Source: Agarophyton chilense
Taxonomy: Eukaryota > Rhodophyta > Florideophyceae > Gracilariales > Gracilariaceae
Assembly: GCA_030374765.1 (NCBI GenBank)
Contig: JARGXX010000095.1
Location: 2,232,001-2,296,000 of the forward strand
Length of the DNA: 64,000 bases
Direction of reading: 5' to 3'
The notes beneath the pieces were generated by a model. That model was given only the letters and a program-made list of their open reading frames with translations. It had not been told where the DNA came from and did not search any database. Position 1 is the stretch's first letter. Each line of letters begins with the position of its first letter. A program made the position numbers and the translations under genes. Below are positions 1 through 11,227 of this stretch, in pieces.

Positions 1-66
1 TCTGGAGCGGACAAAGAAGTTCATTTGAGAACAATCAGCCGTAGAAGCTAAGCTTCAGTTGGCCCC

Positions 67-1600
67 GTGACTTATAACCGACAAGGCTATCGAGCAGAAA
101 AGAGAAACTTTTCTGAAGCCGAGGCATACAAGCTGATCTCCATCAAAGAAATCCCGCGAAATGCAAATATTTTCTCCTCCCATCACTTCTTCGTGACGAA
201 GCTCGATAGAGAGTGTGGTATTCTCAAGCTCAAGTGCCGCCTGGTACCCCGTAGGAGTCGGGATTCTCAAATGGAAAACATTCGATCCAACTCCTCCACG
301 GCTAAGTTCACTAGCATCAGACTTCTGCTTTCCCTCGCGACATTGCTACACTTCACTCTGGGAAGCATTGACATCTCTGGAGCGTAAATGCAATCAGGCG
401 ACCTCAAACGAGAGAGAGATATATATAAATGCAGCCTCCGAAGGAATGGAATGAGTTCGTAGACAAAGTTTGGAAGCTACTCAAGCCTGCGTATGGCCTC
501 GTAGAGTCTGGGTATCTCTGACAGCTGTCCATTAAGAAATGGTTGTGTGACTACGGATTCCGCACTGTCCCTCATATGCCACAGATGTTCATATTGCCGG
601 ACGACCGCGGGCGTATATCACTATTTATGGCCAAATTCGTAGACGATCTTCTCCTTGCCGGATCAAAGAGTGAGATGAACACCTTCTCCGAGGCTTTCTC
701 AGCTCTTTTCAAGGTTGGTGTAGCACTCTTCAAAAACGAGATTATCTTCAGCCTCCTTTGAATTCGGCTATACGAAGACTTCTCGATCGAGATCTCTATG
801 GCATAATTTATGGAACAGTTCGCCCCCATTCGGAACTCAACTACCTAGGTCATGGTGTGCTGCCTCAAGCCACGTACGTCGCTAGCTTCATACAATAGTT
901 GGTCCCAGAGATGCGCATTAGGCATCTCTTGCAGGTAAATCAGATTCTTAACCTCGTCCTTAAGATCCGTCCGGTCGTGAAGTACATGGCTCCAAGATCA
1001 CCTATGGTTTCGGACAACATGAACGCTTTCCACATATTGACGTTTTTTGACGCCAGCACTGGATGGTCAACCTACGGTCAAACCGGCTACATCATTGGCA
1101 TCGCCTTCTTCCAGTGTCAGGACGTTTCGTACCACACCGTCGACTGGCATAGCGCGAAGCAAGGACGCATATCCTTTAGTTTAATTAGTACCGAAATACT
1201 TGCGGCAGCAGAATCCGCAGACAAGTCTATAGTGCTTAGGAAATGCATGGAAGTTATTGCATCGGGTTTTGGTTCACTCGTCCTTCATGTCGACTCACTT
1301 GGTTTGTACCCAACGATCACTACCCTTCACGAATGCGGAGACTACCGATTGCGCCCCACCATGTCGCGCCTCCGTGACTCCTTCGAAGCTGGAGACATAT
1401 CCTCCATGCATTGGATAGCAGGAAGTCTGAACTTAGCCAACGCGTTGACAAAGGGCAATCATCGTTCATTTACTCCATTGAAGCAAGCTATGGTTCAAGG
1501 TATACTCAGCAAAGGTCTCATTTCTTCTATTGGCCACGATCTGGGGCATGGAACCCTAAGGCCTAGATCTCATATGGCAAAGCTTTCAAACTCTGTTTGA
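67..1600 (+). pseudogene. Ty1/copia-type reverse transcriptase-RNase H remnant
   Basis: Decayed 3' part of a copia pol gene, truncated by the window edge or an earlier deletion. Around 130-270 the frame reads IPRNANIFSSHHFFVTKLD and KCRLVPRR, like the start of the copia RT domain. Around 450-540 it reads WKLLKPAYGLVESG, the copia LLKxxYGLxQ region. At 630-665 it reads KFVDDLLLAGS, the RT catalytic box with VDD in place of YVDD. From 899 to 1600 a 233-residue frame matches copia RNase H: FFDAS, YHTVDWHSAKQGRIS, STEILAAAESADKS, LHVDSLGL and HWIAGSLNLANALTKG. Stops and frame changes separate these pieces (for example a TGA near 520), so it cannot make a full polyprotein. No LTR or integrase is visible. 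Family assignment is firm; the boundaries are not. Confidence 0.85.
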
Positions 1601-1779
1601 GGAACCTTCTTCGTGACGACGCTTCTTCCTGCGGCGAGTGCGCTTCTCATCCTTCCTCTCTGGGAGCAAGCCCACTACGCGACAGTCCGCAATGTGACTA
1701 AAAGAACGGTCTGATCCAACACAGGACTCGAGTGCAACCTGCGTGAGATCCATGTGATACTTCTCCATTGGAGCAATTA

Positions 1780-2981
1780 CAGTGCCTTTCAAGAATATTT
1801 CCCTTTACAAATACAGCACCAAAAAGAACATTTCACCTACTGTAGAGCACACTTTACACCAACTAAAAACCACAAGTCCAAAACACTGTTTCAAAAGGAT
1901 AGTTTTTATACAATCATTAGCTCAATTATGGCTCATGGCCCGCCTCCTACGCATTCTGAGCAGCTGCAAATCATGGAAGTAGTGGTTCAGGATATAATTC
2001 CAGCAGGTAAAGCGCCAAAACTCAAGCGCAGCCCAAAAATATTCAGCAACTTTATGAAGAACCGCGCTACATACGGAACAAAGCTTTCAACTGGCCGACC
2101 TACGTCACTTTCTCCAGCTGATACACGTGTAATTAAGCGAAAACTTTGCCGCAGCACTTTATCTTGCGGAAAATTTGTAAAAAATCAAAACTTTTCTTCA
2201 TTCGAGATCTACTATATTGCGTAAAGAAAACCTTCAACTTTCGTTCAAGTACAAAAGAATGAGGAACCCCCTTTTTTTAATCGATCATCTAAAGAAAAAT
2301 GGTGTAGAATGGTGTTCTCAAAAGGCTTATTGGAAAACTGAATGCCTTTTCTGACGAAAAAAATTCAACCTTATCAGTGCAGATTGCTATAAATTTTATT
2401 GGCATGAATCAAAAATACAAAATCAATAATTTCTAAAGATGCATTCAGGAGGGGCATCAGTCATGGTTTGAAGTGAAATCTCTACACATAGAGCAATTGA
2501 TATAGCATTGTTGAAACTACTATGGACTCTGGAAAGTTTGCTGAGGTTCTAGAAAACTATCTGCTACCTTTTTCATACAATTTGAAAAGAGAAGAATTCA
2601 TTTTTCGGCAAGATATTGCACCTGTGCATAAGTCTAATTCTATGTAACAGTGGTTTAATAGTCTAAATATTTCAGTTATAAAATGACCTGCGCCCTCTTC
2701 TGACCTCAACACTATCAAAAAACATGTGGGAAATGTTGGCTCGAATAGTTTATGGGCAGGCAAGGCAATTTTGTACAGTTTCTGATTTGAACAATTATAT
2801 CAAGGATCATTGGGAAAATAATGACAGTGATGCTATCAAATAATTTATAGGGCTATGCCAAAGCGCTGTATAAGCGCTATGCGGGCTACAGGAGCTAAAG
2901 TAAACCATAGAACTCGCGTTAGAGTAAGCATAATGCAATAAAGGTTATGTTATTGATTCAATATTGTAGTTTAGTGAGCTA
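1780..2981 (+). mobile_element. Tc1/mariner-family DNA transposon relic
   Basis: The left end is TA followed by CAGTGCCTTTCAAGAATATT, a typical Tc1/mariner terminus. A weakly matching inverted end (AATATTGTAG...GAGCTA) lies near 2964-2981. The transposase starts at ATG 1928 (MAHGPPPTHSEQLQ) with a helix-turn-helix part ending GRPTSLSPADTRVIKRK. After several frame breaks, fragments follow that match the DDE domain: a GG.SVMV stretch near 2450, DIAPVHKS near 2610 (family QDNAPVHKS), PSSDLNTI near 2700, then ARIVYGQARQFCTVSDLNNYIKDHW to about 2830. Internal stops and frameshifts show it is dead. The order of motifs is collinear with a complete element, so this is in-place decay, not a fragment. 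Confidence 0.8.
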
Positions 2982-4160
2982 CACCGATGATGTAGTCATG
3001 CCACGTGGTCAATCTGGATGGTTGCCGGCATGCGCCGTATACTACGGTGGTTTAGTTAGCAATTACTTTAGCTTTTCGCTAATTTAGTATTTTTTAGATA
3101 CGAGTAAGTGGGGACGGAGGCATACCTCGAGTGAAACTCTACGTGGCCACGTGGCGAAGAGCGCCATCGTAGGTCAGGTGGCCGGTGAGATATATATCTT
3201 CACCAAGCATGGAAACCCTTGTCTCTATTGTAAACTCAAGCACCTACTGGACTATTTTTACCCCTTTTGGTTTCTACGGTCGACCATAAAGGTAAGCCTA
3301 GTGTCTTCGCGGTTTTCCGGACAGGCGAGCGCTGTGCATCATCGTCTACCAACGTGGTCTCAGTGAGCTCGCCGTTCCTGTTCCGCTCTTCAGTCGCTGG
3401 TGCTACCACACCTTACAGATATCCTCAATCTCCTCCACCCGGGTCGAGCACATCCCGCGCTCCCTAAAACCATGAGGTCTCACACCCATCGCTACCGTTT
3501 TGGTTTATACCGCGAAAATTTTTACTTTATTTTTTTTGCCGTCAGGGTTACATCCTTTCGCTATCTTTTTGGTTTATACCACATGTGCCACGAATCTGCC
3601 GGATGAAATGCGTTATTCTGCGCCCAAGCAAAACCATGGCTTCGTTTTCGCTAGAGCCCACGAATGTGTTGCTGCCTTCGAACTTAATTGCAGAGATCTT
3701 TCGAACGTCGCGCTGTCGTTTGAAACAAAGAAGCTTGACAATATTTTTGTTCAGATATTCGTCGATATATGTTTCGCTTGCAACCCTTGCCGCTTTGACC
3801 ACGAACTGGAACCAGAATGCTTGTCCGCCATCATTTTTTCGAACCGCCTTCTTTTCAGGAGCCATCTAAGGCTTCACCTGACCGGAGTTCGTCAACGCTG
3901 TCCGCGAAGGGGTTACAGGTCGAATACCGCGTCAAGGTTTCCGCTATACAGATGGAAACAGTGACGTCGCAAATTTGGCATTTTTGCGCGTGCGCGATGG
4001 TCAAGAGAAAAATAGAAGAGTGATGGCAAATTGCAGAAAGCACTCAAAGGAGATTTGCTCAGAAAATTGGCCCGCAAGGAAGATGCGCGAAAAATATCGC
4101 ACTTAGAATCAGAAAGCGAGTTGTTGAGCATTTCGCTGCACTCTAAAAAGTCTAATTTTA
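2982..4160. other. Unassigned spacer between two transposon relics
   Basis: No recognisable gene. It contains an imperfect direct repeat of about 23 bp (TCGCTACCGTTTTGGTTTATACC near 3489 and a close copy near 3559). A minus-strand frame of 105 residues at 3548-3865 begins MAPEKKAVRKNDGGQAFWF; it has no family I recognise and no supporting context, so I do not call it a gene. Confidence 0.4.
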
Positions 4161-4430
4161 GTGTATCGCGCCGAGGCGGACAAAGATAGAATATATATGA
4201 CGTATATCACGTAAGAGAATGATTGAATTTCAGTCAATAGAAACAGATTCCCATCTCAGGTTGCCGAGAATGCGCAGTGGTGACCCATTTCAGAGAGCAC
4301 ATGCCGTGACATTTCCTTCCAACCCAATAGGATCAGGTTTCCAACTTAAGCTCCAAACCCACGAATAGTCACGTGACAAGTTCTGGCGCACAATCACGAA
4401 TAGAGGTGGTCCTCCTTTCCGCCATCTTCC
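4161..4430 (+). repeat. Left terminal inverted repeat of the MULE
   Basis: Matches the reverse complement of 10120-10376. Best conserved blocks are TGACGTAT.TCACGTA, GAATTTCAG.CAATA, TTCCCATCTCAGGTTGCC, CATTTCAGAGAGCACATG and CTTAAGCTCCAAACCCAC. Identity falls off inside position 4400. Confidence 0.85.
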
Positions 4431-4719
4431 GTACATTTTCATCAAGAAAGCTTCGATTAGCTTCTTCAAACAGTTGCGGGTTCTTTCAACAGTGCTCAAG
4501 ACAAAAAGTGTTCATCAAAGCTTTCAAAAGCCTAACAAATGTTAGTGAATAGGCGGAAATTTTTGATCATAATTTGTTCACAAATTAGCACAAACTACAG
4601 ACGATGGACAATTTCTATGATAATTATAGCTTTCTTCTATGTCTTAACAATTTGTGACTGGGGTATTCATTCGTTGATAGAGAAACCCGATTCGAAGAAG
4701 GAGAGGTGTTAGACGTGTT

Positions 4720-5013
4720 TTACAATGTATCTTGGCTTTCTTGGAACTCCGGCGTATCAGTTCTGTGCTTCTTTCTGGAACATCGCTCTTCAAAGCCGCG
4801 CTTCCGTTTCACTAGCTTCAGTTGTTGAGGTAGAGGAGCCTGAATCATTTTTGTAGCTCCTTCATTTTGGTGGGCAGAAGAAAATATGGTTCCTGTTGCC
4901 CGGTTCTGAAGTGATCGAAGAGAATCATTACCTCCGACAAGAGACAACGAAGGTAGTTCTTCATCAGAAAGAACCTCCTTCATCGAAACGAGGAGTCTGT
5001 AGACTTGCTGCAA
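4720..5013 (-). pseudogene. Probable C-terminal fragment of the MULE protein
   Basis: A 97-residue frame with a leucine-rich start (QQVYRLLVSMKEVLSDEELPSL) and a basic, nuclear-localisation-like end (KRKRGFEERCSRKKHR). It lies downstream of the transposase core on the same strand, in the position where MULE C-termini end. No specific domain is recognised; the assignment rests on position and composition. Confidence 0.4.
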
Positions 5014-5415
5014 CGCGATGGTTCCAATACCTGCAACAAGGCGATGGATCTGATCGTAGAGAACCCTACCCTCTGACCGCCTAAAATAGTTCTTTAGCTC
5101 TGAATCTACATTCCCCGTGATAATTCTCTAGAGGTCTTCGTTCTGTTCATCCTCCGCTCTCAACCTCATCCCTAAGGCGTCAGTGTCCGACATGCGTGCC
5201 TTCCTTCGGCGATCGAAAGCATTTTCCATATTCCAACAGGCGCAAAACGTTTTCCATTAAGTGTCAAACATTCTGTTGAGCGGTATATACTTTGAAAGAA
5301 TCAATTTGAATCGAGGCCGACGTACATCTTCTTCTGAATACACAATTGCACAACGAACTATGTGGCGACATGGAAACCCAATCTTCACTTGTTTCCCATA
5401 AATACAGCGTACTTT

Positions 5416-5901
5416 TTAACTTCTAGTCGCGTCTATGCCGCTTCCGCTGACCCTGGAAACAAAATGAACTGTTACAGAAGTGTGTGGTGAGGCGTTTTGA
5501 ATGGGGTTCCGTGGAGAGTGGTTTGATTCTGATGGTGAGCTCAGTTTCTTTCTCCATAGCAACTCAAAGCGGGCTACAGAACCGATGTAGCTGTCATAAA
5601 GATTGAACTCCGGCCATTCCATGGAGTCTAGCACGACGAGAGAAGCACTGAGAACCGCATATGTCTTTGACGGTTCAATATTTACCTCTCCGAAACTGAG
5701 TAGGGCATAAATCGTATTTTCGCTTATGAATCGATCCAGAACTGAAGGAGGGATCGGGAGCTGACAATCGCGGATGGATCTAAACTTGGAGCTCAGAGGT
5801 CTGAGTGATCTCAAGTTCGCCGCTTTCCTCTCAGCTGCTCGCTTGCTAGTCTGTCGACGGAGCTCAAGTGGTACCCTTGAGAACGGTGTCTTCTTGGACA
5901 A
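5416..5901 (-). pseudogene. Unrecognised MULE-internal ORF, 161 residues
   Basis: Open frame directly downstream of the transposase core but not in the same phase. The N-terminus is basic (LRRQTSKRAAERKAANLRSL), followed by a hydrophobic-aromatic stretch (YAVLSASLVVLDSMEWPEF). I see no SWIM zinc-finger pattern, which many MULE proteins carry here. It may be the drifted C-terminal half of the transposase. Confidence 0.35.
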
Positions 5902-5980
5902 TATAAGCGCATGATAGCCTGAATTGGAGGCTTCGGTTTACCCAGTACCTTGAAACAGGTATCTTCTCGGCACTGCAGCA

Positions 5981-6925
5981 TCACGAAAGCAAGCGATTAC
6001 CATATGTGGTTTGCTTCGATAGAGATCGTTGAACCATACAGGGGTTTTGATGTTTAAAATTAGAGAAGTATCTGCCTTCGAACGCCTGTTTTCTTTCATT
6101 AAAGCTAGATATAGACCTCGACCATCTTAAGTCAAACAGGTCCCGAGACATATCGTCACTCCAAGCGGTTCTGCTTAACTTCGCGCACCATGATGCCACT
6201 GTTTTTATCTGGTTCTGGTTCAGATGCCATTTTTCGAGGGATATGAATGACCTATTGAACACCATCTCCGTTGCATTGATGCAGGCGAAGCTATGATCCA
6301 TGGTTATCATCGCCGAAATGACTTGAATTATTGACTTGAAACTCTTTAGGACTTGAATGAAATCCTCTTCACTCTGTCCGGCAATGAAACACAAGAAAAC
6401 TTTCAGCGTAAATTTGTCATTAGCCCTTCCGCTAATTGTGAACAAAAGGTATCCAAAGCCTTTTACAACGGCTTTGCAGTCCAGTGATACTCAAGATACA
6501 ATACCATGTCGGGCATAATCCTCGAGCCATTCTCTGAAACTTCCACAAGCCGTCATCATCCGCCGTGCGCGATCACGGCTGAAGAAGAATTTGTTCCCTT
6601 CGTCTTCCTTGTTCAACTCAGTGAGAGCTTCGCATAGTCTCATGCACTCCTGGTCCTTCTGGTTGCTAATTGAACCGGAATAGCCGAGTTGTTGCTTGGC
6701 AGCCAAAGGGTTTATGTCCTTCTTGTACTTGTCCTCAAGGTAACGGAGTGTATCTTTGAAAGACTTCTGCAGCGTATTCTTCTTATGAAGGGCTTCTGTA
6801 CGTATTTTCGGAGCGAGACGCTTAACTTTGCATCTCTCCGTGGGACTGTGCGTGTGTCTGTCCGCATTATAGTCCGCAACATACGACCTACCACCACCAA
6901 TTGCTGTAGAACTAACAGTTTTCAT
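5981..6925 (-). pseudogene. MULE transposase core (DDE), broken by an in-frame stop
   Basis: Two frames, 6491-6925 and 5981-6445, are in the same phase and separated by a TGA (6491-6493). Immediately after the stop comes SLDCKAVVKGFGYLLFTISG, whose Asp (codon at 6479-6481) is the position of the first MULE catalytic Asp. Then follow GQSEEDFIQVLKSF, AMITMDHSFACINA (second Asp) and SLEKWHLNQN, matching the MULE C/x-WHL-N block, although the Cys that usually precedes it is replaced. The upstream part contains FFFSRDRARRMM, typical of the lead-in to the catalytic domain. It would catalyse cut-and-paste transposition if intact; the stop and the downstream frame loss make it inactive. Confidence 0.75.
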
Positions 6926-7729
6926 GGTGAGTGAGAAGTAACATCTGTTGGAGGGCTTCGAAATGTACTTTTCACATTTTAATATTCCTTCATGGAGAAC
7001 ACGACGGTCTCCAGCTACACCATTCTCTTCGTTGTGCCACTATTTAGCCCCAAAATAGATAGAAGTCCTAGTGTATATATAATAACCCATACAGTCAGCA
7101 ATGTATTGAACTTCTTTCATAATATCGTGGCCAGGAGCGTCCAGGGAAAGGCTCTGAAAGTAAGAAATCAATGTAGATTTGAAGCAGGAATCGATATGAT
7201 CCTGGTCGTCTTCAACTTTATCGCCCTTGCCCTCAAGCTCTACCATCTCTCGGCTGCGCAGCAGCTGTTCATCACTTTCTGAACCTTAACGATTCTCCTC
7301 TTCAACTCTTATTTCTCCTACTGGAAATAAATCGAACGGTACATCCTCCTCATCGTCTAGAAACATCAAGCGGTCGATGAGCTTTATAATTGTGACATCC
7401 TTCCCAATAACTTCATTTCCTTCCTCTTCATTGAAACCCCCTTCCGTCTCTGATGCCTTCAATGGGGTACTCTGTTGTATTTTGCATGTGTTAGAACTCA
7501 TTAAAGGTGCAGAAGACACTGAAAAAAGTTGTGAACAACTTGCGCATGCTTTAAACGAGTATAACCTTTCCATATTCACGCAGGAATTAGAAACTCCTTC
7601 ATGTTCCTATATTGTAGCCACGTCTCCGTTGACATCTCCCACGTCAAGCGCTTCAGTTCCATTGTCACCCACGTCTTCTACCGCTGTTATCCTGTTCCCA
7701 GTCACAGTCACTTCTCCTACTCACTTCCC

Positions 7730-8356
7730 CTACTTCTTGACGTAAGTCAGAGGTCTGTTCTTCGTCCTTGTCTGGCTGGGGTCTATTGCCATGTGTGTCA
7801 AATCAATGTCTATAAAAGAACTTTTGCACTTTGATACAATATGAAAACTCATTTTATCTCTGATAATCAACGCTCCGCGTGTTTTGAACACCTTTCCAGT
7901 CCCATTACAACCGAGAACGTCAGATAATGGCAAGTATTTCTTCCCATAGCACTTCTTCTGTAGACTATTCCAGTCCAACATTACATTTTTCTGGAATCCG
8001 GACTGCTTACAGGCGACGTATCGGGCTCTCAGAGATATTGAAATGGTGTCAGAACAAATTGTAATGTCCTTCTCGGTGAAAAAACGAGGTTCATGGTTAT
8101 GTTTGAAATCTATCTCGGCATTCCATGCAGTCGCATGTCGGGAAAGACTAAAAGACATGCTTGAGAGATATCGTATTGGTGGCTTATGAGACACGCAATG
8201 AAGCCGCCCAGTGACAATACGTTCATTGCGCTCCATCCGTCTTCGAACAAGCCTGAAGTGATGCGCCCCCATATGAATACTCTTCTGTTCTTGCGATTGT
8301 AGCAACCATGTCAGTGAGGTCATCCAAATCACCCGTGAACTTGAGCTCATCTTCAC
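7730..8356 (-). pseudogene. MULE DNA-binding region with FAR1-like HNHE motif
   Basis: A 208-residue frame. About residues 50-95 contain LHCVSHKPP followed by HATAWNAEIDFKHNHEPRF, the W...HNHE ending of the WRKY-GCM1/FAR1-type zinc finger that precedes the transposase in many MULEs. The rest (KKYLPLSDVLGCNGTGKVF) is the linker region of such proteins. The strand and order agree with the transposase core further downstream. The N-terminus overlaps the 8223-8750 frame, so one frameshift probably joined them. Confidence 0.55.
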
Positions 8357-8750
8357 TCAAACCGACGAGGTTATTAAGCAATGACACACCCACAGCCTCG
8401 CTGATACACTTCATCAGACTACTCGTTCGCCTTTTGTCTGAGAGCTTAATTACATGTTCCGTATTCCCTCTCATAGCATCTTTCTGATCACTTCCAACTT
8501 GATGATCATTCATTCTTACGGCAGGCGGTCTTGTGATGTGGTCATCTGGTTTAATAGAATCGAGGAAGATGCCATGCTGAACACCTTCAAGAGCATAATC
8601 GACTGCCTCACTTGCGTTTTCATGATGTGGGTGGGTGGATTCCACGAAGATGGCTTGCTGGACGCCATCAAGAACATATCGGACGGCTTTAGAGCTATCT
8701 AGAAATTTACTCGTCGTGTAGAAAGGCATGTCGGCAGAGGAGAGAGGCAA
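8223..8750 (-). pseudogene. MULE-internal ORF with a duplicated 26-residue unit
   Basis: A 175-residue frame of unknown function. Two consecutive units are similar: AVRYVLDGVQQAIFVES-T and AVDYALEGVQHGIFLDS-I, each followed by a His/Asp-rich spacer. The end runs LVGLSEDELKFTGDLDDL. It lies between the Ulp1-like ORF and the zinc-finger region. It may be the N-terminal domain of the transposase; no family is recognised. Confidence 0.4.
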
Positions 8751-9024
8751 GTATTCAGATTCCGCAACTTTTGCCCAGTGGATGACATTTTCTCCACAAA
8801 GGCATACATTCCGCCTATGATAAGCATCCTATAGACTTATTGGTCCCTATCATTATTAAAGCTCCTTGGACTTATAGGCTTCCGCGCCTTTCCTTAGATT
8901 TTACCTTCGCACCATCCCTTCTGTGTAACATATCATCTCTCTGACGCAGCCAGTACTCCTGCATGACACTTTCGGAAACCTTAAAAGTGTTATGGAAATC
9001 AGCCGCCACTAGTATGTGAACTAC

Positions 9025-9636
9025 TCAGCTCCTCACAGCCATCCATATGTATGACTCTGATACGTTGGGGCTACATCCTGTGGTGTATGTCATCCTCGAC
9101 ATGCATCCACTATCAACTGCTAACTCCGTCTCTAATGAGATATCATAACAATCGCAGCTGTAGCTATCGTTTTGACGGTGGTACTGCTCCTCATCTAACA
9201 TGTAGTTCTTCCTCGACTTCACTGATTTCATTTCACAGTTCGAAATAGCATGCTGGAAGGCACTTTGAAACAAGTTAATCACATGTTTTGGGTATTTCCA
9301 CCGAAGACTGTTCCCAAAGTAGACTTTAGATTTCTCTCTTGTAGAACATCGGCCACATCCATGTGGTAGACGTATTAAAACTTCCCAATCCTGATTCGGT
9401 AGATTTAGAGGCAAAAAAACAGTATGAATCTTGCTTTGTATCCCTATTGCGTTCAACTGAAAGTACTTTAACAGCGGTTCGATAATTGTGTTTTGGATAT
9501 TTTCGGAACTCGATCGCCTCGATTTCAATCTCCTCGCATGAGCAGTGAGCGCAATTCCTGTACCGCAAAGGAAGAAAAATAATCCTTGCTTCGACTTCAT
9601 TTCCATCAGCTCAGACGTGATGACATCGCTACACAA
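9025..9636 (-). pseudogene. Ulp1/SENP-like (C48) cysteine peptidase relic inside the MULE
   Basis: A 203-residue frame contains the landmarks of the C48 fold in order: IHTVFLPLNLPNQDWEVLI (family xxPxNxxxHW), KVYFGNSLRW (family YGDSL), and HRQNDSYSCDCY (family QxDxxSCG). Compared with the catalytic His-Asp-Gln-Cys set, His is replaced by Asp, the Asp by Asn, and the Gly after Cys by Asp; only the nucleophile Cys and the Gln/Asn-Asp context remain. It is therefore unlikely to be active. Ulp1 domains captured by MULEs are known from plants. The assignment rests on motif order, not on a database search. Confidence 0.6.
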
Positions 9637-10119
9637 ATACGAATCTGGTTTTGAATTATGAACGAAGGATACTGGGTGATTTTTTTGTTTTTGTGCTTCT
9701 ACAATATCTTACACATGATTGTGGACTGTTTTAAAACGTTAAATCGAGTTCTTTAGCTTTAGATACGTCTTCCTTCAAGAATCTGGTAGAATGTATTACA
9801 AATTGCTGAAATCTTTTGGTTTTTTCATCTTGTAGGTATAAATCGGTATTATTTGTGCGAAAATGTCAGTGTGTTGGTTATTAGTTTTCATAAAAGCAGT
9901 TTTTTTACCTCGCTTTTCATGCTTTTATCGTCAAAAGACGCTCAAGCGTCTGCTACCAATAGAGTTTGGCAAATCCAGAGTAGTGTATTGGAAATAGACG
10001 AGAAGAAGACTAAAAAAATGATGCTGAGGTCTGGGGTCTCATCATGACGCTAATGTATTGGGAAAAACGGCGCCAAAACTATTTTTCAAATGAAAGATTA
10101 ATAATTATCAAATGGACGG

Positions 10120-10376
10120 AGGAGGGACGTCGTCTACGCTCAAGATACTTGTGGCATGACCATTAGTGGGTTTGGAGCTTAAGATGGGAACCAGATCTTG
10201 TTGGGTTGGATGGAAATGTGGCCGCATGTGCTCTCTGAAATGGATCACCACGGCGCATTCTGGGCAACCTGAGATGGGAACCTGTTTTTATTGGCTGAAA
10301 TTCAATAGTTCTCCTACGTGAGATACGTCATGTATATTCCACCTTTGCCCGCCAAGGCGTGGGGTGTGCAATACAC
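10120..10376 (-). repeat. Right terminal inverted repeat of the MULE
   Basis: Inverted partner of 4161-4430. The two arms differ by scattered substitutions and a few small indels near the tips, for example extra bases in the GCACACCCCACGCC segment near 10355. Confidence 0.85.
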
Positions 10377-10502
10377 GAGTGCCACCTGGCACAATGCCGC
10401 CGGCGTTGTATACTAGACCTTACCCTTGCTCCGCCTGAAACACTGGGGACGGAAAGGACAAGCGGGTAATTGTATACACATTAAAGCGACAAAAAACCTT
10501 AT

Positions 10503-10695
10503 CCCCGTTCCCCCTGGGTGAGGATTTTTCATCACATTTTATTTGGGTGAGTTTTGGGTGAGACAGTCCCACCTCACCCACACACGGTGAGCGGGTCCCG
10601 CCGGCGGGTGATCCTCATCCATTCTGAGAGTGAAGATCACCCATAACTCACCCACCGAGACCACACCATCACCCAACGCGACCGCCTCACCCCAC
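10503..10695 (+). repeat. Left terminal inverted repeat of the piggyBac-like element
   Basis: Inverted match to 15201-15392, roughly 85-90% by eye. It contains about ten GGGTGA or TCACCC boxes in both orientations, plausible binding sites for the transposase. The tip is C-rich. Confidence 0.9.
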
Positions 10696-11227
10696 GACAG
10701 CCGCATAAGCTAGTCTCAACCACATCACCACTATGTCAGATTTCTACAGCGGCCTTGCTAGAACTTCCCGAGTGCTGCGCTGCTCCTTTGTCACAGGTAC
10801 TTGGCTCACACTGTGTGGTACTTCTTCTGTCTCCAACAACACCGAGACTTGTTCGCATTGTCTAACTTTGTTTTTATTTCACCAATCAACATGTCTTCCT
10901 CTCTGTCATATTCAAGCGTTCTCGGGAAGCTTCGAAGTCTCTTCAAATGGTTTTAACTATCAAGTACCGTATCACTACTTTCTTTCGGCTCTTATAATCT
11001 TTGAGTCAAGTAAATAAACAGGTTTGCATCGGTTTTATTCTCCGCGTACATAGTGCATATTTTTCATGTCTACGTTTCTCCAATCTTTTGTTGTAGCTTG
11101 TCCAATTTTTCTTCAGATATTTGGGCTCGAGTAAGAATACTTTCCGAATGCCATGTGTCCACACAACTGGATCATATTGCCTGCTTACAAATGGAACACC
11201 ATAGTTTCTGGCAACCGCCCCCTTTCT

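Larger units (their letters stand above)
4161..10376 (-). mobile_element. Mutator-like element (MULE) with long terminal inverted repeats and a Ulp1-type ORF
   Basis: Two sequences of about 250 bp at 4161-4430 and 10120-10376 are inverted copies of each other at roughly 80% identity by eye. The outermost shared bases are GTGTAT(C/T)GC. Everything recognisable between them reads on the minus strand: Ulp1-like peptidase (9025-9636), an HNHE zinc-finger region (7730-8356) and a MULE DDE transposase (5981-6925). Long TIRs plus a MULE transposase plus a Ulp1 peptidase are the signature of the Kaonashi-type MULEs described in plants. No 9-bp target duplication is evident (left flank CTAATTTTA, right flank GAGTGCCAC), consistent with age. 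All ORFs are broken, so it is non-autonomous now. Confidence 0.8.

Noticed and set aside
3548..3865. Minus-strand 105-residue ORF
   Set aside because: Protein-like composition but no recognisable domain and no partner features; overlapping plus-strand frames are also open.
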